This document shows positions 6,145 to 10,141 of a stretch of DNA of 10,141 nucleotides, piece by piece; position 1 is the stretch's first letter; the number at the start of each line of letters is the position of its first letter. The DNA is from Streptomyces lilacinus (GTDB lineage: Bacteria > Actinomycetota > Actinomycetes > Streptomycetales > Streptomycetaceae). A program made the translations under genes and the position numbers. Where the stretch lies: NCBI GenBank assembly GCA_000715685.1, contig KL569423.1:62660-72800 (forward strand). Reading direction: 5' to 3'. Below the pieces are notes generated by a model. That model did not search any database and was not told where the DNA came from. It saw only the letters and a program-made list of their open reading frames with translations.

Positions 6145-6423
6145 TCAGCCGCAGGAGGTGAAGGTCGGGCTGGTGTTCGCGATGTACAGGGTCGCGCCGC
6201 CCTTGGGGTCGTCCTTGAGGGGGACGGTGACCGTGTCCTCGGCTGTCCAGGGGAAGCCGCGCGCGTCGAACGTCCAGGTGCCGGTCACCTTCTTCGCCAG
6301 CACCGACAGGGTCACCCAGCCGTAGTTGTTGGCGGGGACAGGCACGGTGACCTGGTTGTTGACGCTCTCCGAGCCCTGCCAGACCTGGGAGAGCTGGTTG
6401 GAGAGCTGCATCTGGACCTTCAC
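6145..6423 (-). CDS. small beta-rich hypothetical protein (92 aa)
   Basis: I do not recognise this protein with certainty. It starts M-K-V-Q-M-Q-L-S-N-Q-L-S and is rich in Val/Thr/Ser/Trp beta-strand patterns: V-N-N-Q-V-T-V-P-V-P-A-N-N-Y-G-W-V-T-L-S-V, then K-V-T-G-T-W-T-F-D-A-R-G-F and A-E-D-T-V-T-V-P-L. It ends F-T-S-C-G with a single Cys. The amphipathic strand pairs and 'T-V-P-x-P-A-N' resemble the insertion-domain region of ETX/MTX2 aerolysin-like proteins, but it lacks the length of a full toxin and any signal peptide. The GTG at 6423 is chosen because GGGGG lies ~9 nt upstream; a TTG at 6429 is the alternative. It starts ~23 nt after the phosphatase stop, so both are probably one transcript. 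Aerolysin similarity is a guess. Confidence 0.6.
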   Translation of the reverse strand: MKVQMQLSNQLSQVWQGSESVNNQVTVPVPANNYGWVTLSVLAKKVTGTWTFDARGFPWTAEDTVTVPLKDDPKGGATLYIANTSPTFTSCG

Positions 6424-6446
6424 GGCCAACTGCCCCCGGACCCCGG

Positions 6447-7583
6447 TCAGCGCGCGGTGATCGGCGCGGGGGCGAGCCGCTGGACGGCGACCATGGCCGC
6501 GTCGTCGCCCAGGGAGCCGCCGGCGTGGGCCAGCAGGTCACCGCACAGGTGCCGCAGGAGCGCCTGGGGGCCGCTGCCCGACCATGCCGCCATCCGCTCG
6601 GCCAGCGGATAGAACGCGCCGGACTCGTCACGCGCCTCGATGACGCCGTCCGTGTACAGCAGCACGACGTCGCCCGGCTCGAACGCGTAGGACTCCACGG
6701 AGACGTCGGTGTGGGCGACCTCGATCAGGCCCAGGGGAAGCGACGGCCGGCTCACCTCCAGCGGGGTGACCCGGCCGGCGCGCAGCAGCAGGGGCGGGGG
6801 GTGCCCGCAGCTGACCAGGTGCAGGACGGACTCGGTGTCGGGCACGTCCAGCACGGCCGCGGTCACGAAGGTCTCCCCCCGGTCGGCGCGTTCCTTCCGC
6901 CGCGTGCCGGGGTCGGCCAGGTCGGAGGAGACGGCCCCCTCCAGGTCGGCGACCAGGACCGGCAGCTCGGCCTGCCGGTGGGCGGCGGCCCGGAAGGCCC
7001 CGAGGACGAGCGCGGCCTCACCGATGGCCTGCAGCCCCTTGCCCCGTACGTCGCCGATGACCAGCCGCGTGCCCCGGGCCGTGCGGGTGACGGCGTACAG
7101 GTCGCCGCCGATCTGCGCCTCGGCCTCCGCGGCGAGGTAGACGGACGCGATGCGCAGCGGGCCGATCCGCTGCGGGAGCGCGCGCAGCAGCACCCCCTGG
7201 GCCGCCTCCGCCACCGATCTGAGCTGCGTCATCTCCTTCTCGTGCCGCTCGCGGTGATGGGCGAAGAAGGTCACGATCGCCGAGATCAGGATCAGGGCGG
7301 TGATCTGGAGGGTGTGGTTGAGGTCGATGAGGCTGGTGCGGGTGGCGGCTACGACGGCCTGGGCCACGACGGCGAGCACCCCGACGGACGCCGTCAGCCA
7401 CGGGCCGGCGAACGACGCCGTGATGGCGGGAGCGGCGACGAGGAAGGGCCCGAGGTGCACGTCGGGCGGAGCCAGGACGTCGACCACGGTGACGACCAGG
7501 ACGAGGAGAAGCGGCACCGCCACCAGCGCATGGCTCCGTTGCCATGGCCATCGGTGATCCCCGCGGAGTCGCCGAAGGTCCAT
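6447..7583 (-). CDS. membrane PP2C/SpoIIE-type serine/threonine phosphatase (378 aa)
   Basis: The N-terminus is membrane-embedded, with hydrophobic segments at about 20-38, 43-82 (probably two crossings) and 91-108, then a short coiled linker (H-R-E-R-H-E-K-E-M-T-Q-L, 110-121). The cytoplasmic catalytic domain (~140-370) has the SpoIIE/PP2C metal-binding motifs: I-G-G-D-L-Y (158-163), G-D-V-R-G-K-G (177-183), S-C-G-H-P-P-P-L-L-L (258-267), L-L-Y-T-D-G-V-I-E-A (308-317) and D-D-A-A-M-V-A-V (360-367). Such actinobacterial proteins dephosphorylate anti-sigma-factor antagonists in partner-switching or sporulation/stress circuits. No kinase, antagonist or PAS/GAF sensor is present here, so the signal is unknown. 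AGGAGG lies only 1 nt before the ATG, which is oddly close; the family-like M-D-L-R-R start still supports it. It is followed by a small gene in the same direction. Confidence 0.9.
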   Translation of the reverse strand: MDLRRLRGDHRWPWQRSHALVAVPLLLVLVVTVVDVLAPPDVHLGPFLVAAPAITASFAGPWLTASVGVLAVVAQAVVAATRTSLIDLNHTLQITALILISAIVTFFAHHRERHEKEMTQLRSVAEAAQGVLLRALPQRIGPLRIASVYLAAEAEAQIGGDLYAVTRTARGTRLVIGDVRGKGLQAIGEAALVLGAFRAAAHRQAELPVLVADLEGAVSSDLADPGTRRKERADRGETFVTAAVLDVPDTESVLHLVSCGHPPPLLLRAGRVTPLEVSRPSLPLGLIEVAHTDVSVESYAFEPGDVVLLYTDGVIEARDESGAFYPLAERMAAWSGSGPQALLRHLCGDLLAHAGGSLGDDAAMVAVQRLAPAPITAR

Positions 7584-7889
7584 GCCTCCTGCTTACACCA
7601 CGGGGCACCCGCTGCCCCCGTCGCCATGCCCGCCGCCGGCGCATCACCGGGCCATCGGCGTTCGAACGGGCCATCGCCGCCCTTCGGGGCCGGAGCGGGC
7701 CCTCGGCGGCCCGGAGTAGGAACCCGCCGTGATCCGCCACTCACACCCTCCGGGCATATCAGCCCACAACGCGGGCCGAACGTCGCACCCGGGGACCTCG
7801 CCCGGGTGAAGCAGCCCCGCACGACGTTCGGCGGGCGGCGGCCCGCGGTACGGCTGCCGCACGCACATGGGCTCGAAACAGGTGGCGGC
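7584..7889. other. divergent non-coding region between the phosphatase and PBP genes
   Basis: This 306-bp interval separates divergent genes and should hold both promoters. I see no convincing -10/-35 pair. A GGAAC at about 7717-7721 recalls sigma-E-type -35 elements, which would suit a cell-envelope gene, but no clear GTC/TT -10 follows at the expected distance. The interval's main structured element is the nested inverted repeat at 7775-7832. An in-frame GTG at 7806 lies inside that structure and could extend the PBP by 28 residues, but the result would be a less standard signal peptide. Confidence 0.4.
7775..7832 (+). promoter_or_regulatory. nested inverted repeat upstream of the PBP gene
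   Basis: An outer perfect 11-bp inverted repeat (7775-7785 with 7822-7832) encloses an adjoining perfect 8-bp inverted repeat (7786-7793 with 7801-7808) with a 7-nt loop. Together they make a 19-bp helix with one 13-nt bulge on the 3' side (7809-7821). It ends 57 nt before the PBP start. It could be a structured mRNA leader, an attenuator, or the binding site of a dimeric regulator. The pairing is directly seen; whether it is transcribed is unknown. Confidence 0.5.
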
Positions 7890-9578
7890 ATGAGAAGACG
7901 CTTCGCTCGTGGACGACGCCGGCGGGCCCTCACGGCCGGCGCGCTCGCCGTGATCACGGCGATGGCCACGATCGCGCCCGCCGCCGCGGCGACGGCCCCT
8001 GCCGCAAGCCCCCCGGCGGTCCGTGGCGACGGACTCGGCCCCGAGATCGCGGCGATCATGAAGAAGCCGCAGTACGCGCACGCGCGATGGGGGCTGCTGG
8101 AGATCGACGACAAGGGCCGCACGGTCCACTCGCGGAGGGCCGACGAGTTCTTCGTCCCCGGATCAGCGGCCAAGCTTTTCAGCGTCTCGGGCACCTGGCG
8201 GACGCTCGGCGGCGACCACCGCTTCATCACGCCGGTGCACGCCGTGGGGGAGCGCGACGGATCGGCCCTGGACGGCGATCTCGTGCTCGTCGCCCAGGGC
8301 GACCTCAGCCTGGGCGGCCGGACGAGACCCGACGGCACCCTCGACTACACCGACGTCGACCACACCTACGCCAACGACGTCCCCGGCGCCACGCTGACGC
8401 CCGAGAACCCCCTCGCCGGGCTCGACGCCCTCGCCCGCCAGGTGCGCCGGTCCGGCATCACCGCGGTCCACGGCGACGTCCTCGTCGACTCCCGGCTCTT
8501 CACCTCGTCCCCCGACCTCGACCCGAGCCCGGCCCCGCTCATCGTCAACGACAACGTCATCGACCTGCTGACCACCCCGACCTCCGCCGGCCGCCCGGCC
8601 CGCCTCGACTGGCGCCCCCACGTCGCGCCGTACCGGGTCGAGTCGAGCGTACGGACGGTGCGCGCGGGCGGTCGCACGGACATCTCCGTGTCCGCCTCGT
8701 CCGACGGCACGCGCATCCGCCTCACCGGGACGATCGCCGCCGGCGCGAAGCCGGTGCTGAGGGTCAGCCCCGTCCACGACCCCGACGCCTTCGGCCGCAC
8801 GGCCCTGATCGAGGCACTGGACCGCGCGGGAGTCGCCGTCGACGCGCCGCCGACCGGCCCCAACCGGACCGACCGGCTGCCGCGCTCACCGCGCGACGGC
8901 AGGCGCGTCGCGGCCTACGTTTCTCCGCCCTACGCCGAGTACGCCGAGGTCATCCTCAAGGTCAGCCACAACCTCGGGGCCAACCTGGGCATCTGCCTGA
9001 TGGCCGTGCACGCCGGGAGCCGCGCGTGCGCGGACGGCTTCCGTCCGCTCACCGCGTTCCTCCGCCGGGCCGGCGTGGACCCCACGCGGCTGCAGCTCCT
9101 CGACGGCCGCGGCGGCAACCCGGTGGATCGCGTCACCCCGACGGCCTTCCCCCCACTGCTGCGTTACTGGGAGCGCACCCCGGAGGCCGCGCGCTTCCGG
9201 CGCGCCCTGCCCGTCCTGGGGGTGGACGGTTCGCTGGCCGGCTCCTGCACCCGCCGCGCCACCTGCCGGGCTCACGGCAAGGTCTTCGCCAAACCCGGCA
9301 CGGTCGCCGGCTACGACGCCGTCAACCGGCGCGTGGCCGTCGGCGGCGAGACCCTCGCCGGATACCTCGAGACCGGCCACGGCCGCCGGCACACCTTCTT
9401 CATCGGTGTGAACGGCGCCTCCGCGCCGGACGTCCAGGGCGTCCTCGCCCTCGCCGACGACCTGAACCGCATCGCGGCCCTCCTCCAGCAACGGGCCGCG
9501 GCGGCTCACGCTCCCGGTGCGCGGGACGTACGCCGCCGCTCCACGGCGCGCCCCAGCAGGAAGGGAACCATCCGGTGA
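7890..9578 (+). CDS. dacB: secreted D-alanyl-D-alanine carboxypeptidase/endopeptidase, PBP4 (DacB) family (562 aa)
   Basis: This enzyme acts outside the membrane on peptidoglycan, removing terminal D-Ala or cutting cross-links. An Arg-rich N-terminus (residues 1-12) and hydrophobic Ala-rich stretch (13-34) form a signal peptide. Serine-peptidase S13 features follow in order: active-site S-x-x-K as G-S-A-A-K (91-95), S-H-N (359-361, second motif), D-G-R-G-G-N (405-410, where D-G-S-G is usual), L-P-V-L-G-V-D-G-S-L-A-G (440-451) and A-K-P-G-T-V-A-G (467-474) in place of the usual K-T-G-T. The ~160-residue insertion between motifs 1 and 2 is typical of PBP4. Two Cys pairs are possible (C369/C380, C453/C459). 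AGGTGG lies 5 nt before the ATG. The Arg-rich tail (548-562) overlaps a convergent gene. The S13 assignment is strong; full activity is less certain because of K-P-G. Confidence 0.88.
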   Translation: MRRRFARGRRRRALTAGALAVITAMATIAPAAAATAPAASPPAVRGDGLGPEIAAIMKKPQYAHARWGLLEIDDKGRTVHSRRADEFFVPGSAAKLFSVSGTWRTLGGDHRFITPVHAVGERDGSALDGDLVLVAQGDLSLGGRTRPDGTLDYTDVDHTYANDVPGATLTPENPLAGLDALARQVRRSGITAVHGDVLVDSRLFTSSPDLDPSPAPLIVNDNVIDLLTTPTSAGRPARLDWRPHVAPYRVESSVRTVRAGGRTDISVSASSDGTRIRLTGTIAAGAKPVLRVSPVHDPDAFGRTALIEALDRAGVAVDAPPTGPNRTDRLPRSPRDGRRVAAYVSPPYAEYAEVILKVSHNLGANLGICLMAVHAGSRACADGFRPLTAFLRRAGVDPTRLQLLDGRGGNPVDRVTPTAFPPLLRYWERTPEAARFRRALPVLGVDGSLAGSCTRRATCRAHGKVFAKPGTVAGYDAVNRRVAVGGETLAGYLETGHGRRHTFFIGVNGASAPDVQGVLALADDLNRIAALLQQRAAAAHAPGARDVRRRSTARPSRKGTIR

Positions 9579-10012
9579 TGGGCCGGGGCGGCCAGGGACC
9601 ACACGCGGCGGGCCAGTCGGTGGTCGAAGCGCACGAAGGTCGACCAGACCACGTCCGCGTCGCGCACGGTCACGACGTTGTGGGCCGTGATCAGCGACGA
9701 GCGCGCCGCGAGGATGATCGACTCCGGGCCGTCATCGGGCCCGGACTCCGCGACGGGCCACCCCAGCACATGCCTCGGCGACGATCTCGGCCCGAGCCGG
9801 AGGCCCAGGAGGCGCGTCCACGCCACGACCATCAACCACCGCAGCGGGGCCGGGGCCGCATCGAACGTGGCCCGTGCCCACTGCTCGGCCGTCAGGGCTT
9901 CCGCGTCGCGGGTCGACATCGCGAAGGCGGAGGCGTAGTCGACCTTCGTGAATCCTCCGCCGTCCTGAATCGCTCGCGGTACCACGACACGACGGGCACG
10001 GGACATGGCCAT
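9506..10012 (-). CDS. DUF2867-like hypothetical protein (168 aa)
   Basis: The protein has the layout of actinobacterial DUF2867-type proteins, whose function is unknown. After V-D-Y-A-S-A-F (24-30) come A-P-A-P-L-R-W-L-M-V-V-A-W-T-R-L-L-G-L-R-L (54-74), a strand series with G-W-P-V-A and E-S-I-I-L-A-A-R-S-S-L-I-T-A-H-N (97-112), V-V-W-S-T-F-V-R-F-D (121-130), and a C-terminal V-W-S-L-A-A-P-A-H-H-R-M-V-P-F-L-L-G-R-A (137-156). This pattern suggests a small-ligand-binding or SRPBCC-like fold. No signal peptide is visible; the hydrophobic part at 58-72 is probably a buried helix. The ATG at 10012 is chosen because AAGGAG lies 8 nt upstream; a TTG at 10042 lacks this. Its last 73 bp are antisense to the end of the PBP gene. 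The family call is moderate. Confidence 0.65.
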   Translation of the reverse strand: MAMSRARRVVVPRAIQDGGGFTKVDYASAFAMSTRDAEALTAEQWARATFDAAPAPLRWLMVVAWTRLLGLRLGPRSSPRHVLGWPVAESGPDDGPESIILAARSSLITAHNVVTVRDADVVWSTFVRFDHRLARRVWSLAAPAHHRMVPFLLGRAVERRRTSRAPGA

Positions 10013-10057
10013 GGGACGGGCTCCTTCGACAACGGCGGGCAAAGAGCGCGGAGTTGG

Positions 10058-10063
10058 ATTTTA
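10058..10063 (-). promoter_or_regulatory. candidate -10 element for the DUF2867-like gene
   Basis: The minus-strand hexamer TAAAAT is the only AT-rich patch upstream of this gene and would place transcription start ~40 nt before the ATG at 10012. The -35 region at 17-18 nt is weak (TCGGAT or ATCGGA). The rest of 10064-10141 shows only a short direct repeat of CTCGATGGC (10099-10107 and 10111-10119) and no supportable gene. Confidence 0.35.
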
Positions 10064-10141
10064 TCCGGCCCCATCCGGCGATCCGATGGGCGGCCCCCTC
10101 GATGGCTGCCTCGATGGCCTGATCAGTGGCCCGACCGGCGG

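Noticed and set aside
6525..7889. Upstream in-frame extension of the PBP gene
   Set aside because: This frame is open only as the antisense of the phosphatase gene. The signal peptide and the AGGTGG site fix the start at 7890; the GTG at 7806 would bury the signal peptide behind 28 residues.
10086..10141. Short open plus-strand frame with an ATG at the right edge
   Set aside because: Only 18 codons are visible, with no ribosome binding site and a small internal repeat; it cannot be supported as a gene.

Overview
The window is high-GC actinobacterial DNA and most resembles Streptomyces or a close relative. The evidence is the strong G/C bias at third codon positions, GGAGG-type ribosome binding sites, a SpoIIE-type PP2C phosphatase, an Arg-rich secretory signal on a penicillin-binding protein, and two genes typical of actinobacterial contractile injection systems (CIS, phage-tail-like particles). 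No rRNA, tRNA, CRISPR array, transposase or integrase is visible.

Layout, left to right. (1) 1-3638, minus strand: a CIS-associated gene series that reads leftward out of the window. Transcription meets a 440-aa beta-propeller protein with one C-terminal Ig-like domain, then a 518-aa paralogue with two Ig-like domains. A strong 13-bp hairpin follows, then a 131-aa phage-tail-assembly-like protein that overlaps by ATGA a 52-aa DUF6760 protein. A possible next gene starts at the very left edge. Both propeller proteins lack a signal peptide. (2) 3639-4131: non-coding, upstream of the propeller genes. (3) 4132-5058, minus: a secreted TNT-domain protein (predicted NAD+ glycohydrolase). (4) 5059-5291: divergent promoter region. 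(5) 5292-6097, plus: a deletion scar. The first ~168 codons of a LodA/GoxA-type quinoprotein oxidase run directly, and out of frame, into the last ~100 codons of its partner flavoprotein (LodB/GoxB type). (6) 6145-7583, minus: a three-helix membrane PP2C phosphatase followed by a small beta-rich protein of unknown function. (7) 7584-7889: divergent non-coding region holding a nested inverted repeat. (8) 7890-9578, plus: a secreted D-alanyl-D-alanine carboxypeptidase of the PBP4/DacB family with a variant third active-site motif. (9) 9506-10012, minus: a DUF2867-like protein whose 3' end overlaps the PBP gene by 73 bp, then its short upstream region.

How the parts may fit together. The left third is the edge of a CIS locus. 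The propeller/Ig proteins are the best candidates here for an undescribed CIS accessory, cargo or recognition pair. The TNT protein is an exported toxin-type enzyme and, together with the dead oxidase pair, suggests an accessory, fast-evolving region just outside the CIS genes. The right half (phosphatase, PBP, DUF2867) looks like ordinary chromosomal content. Functional links across these blocks are inference only.
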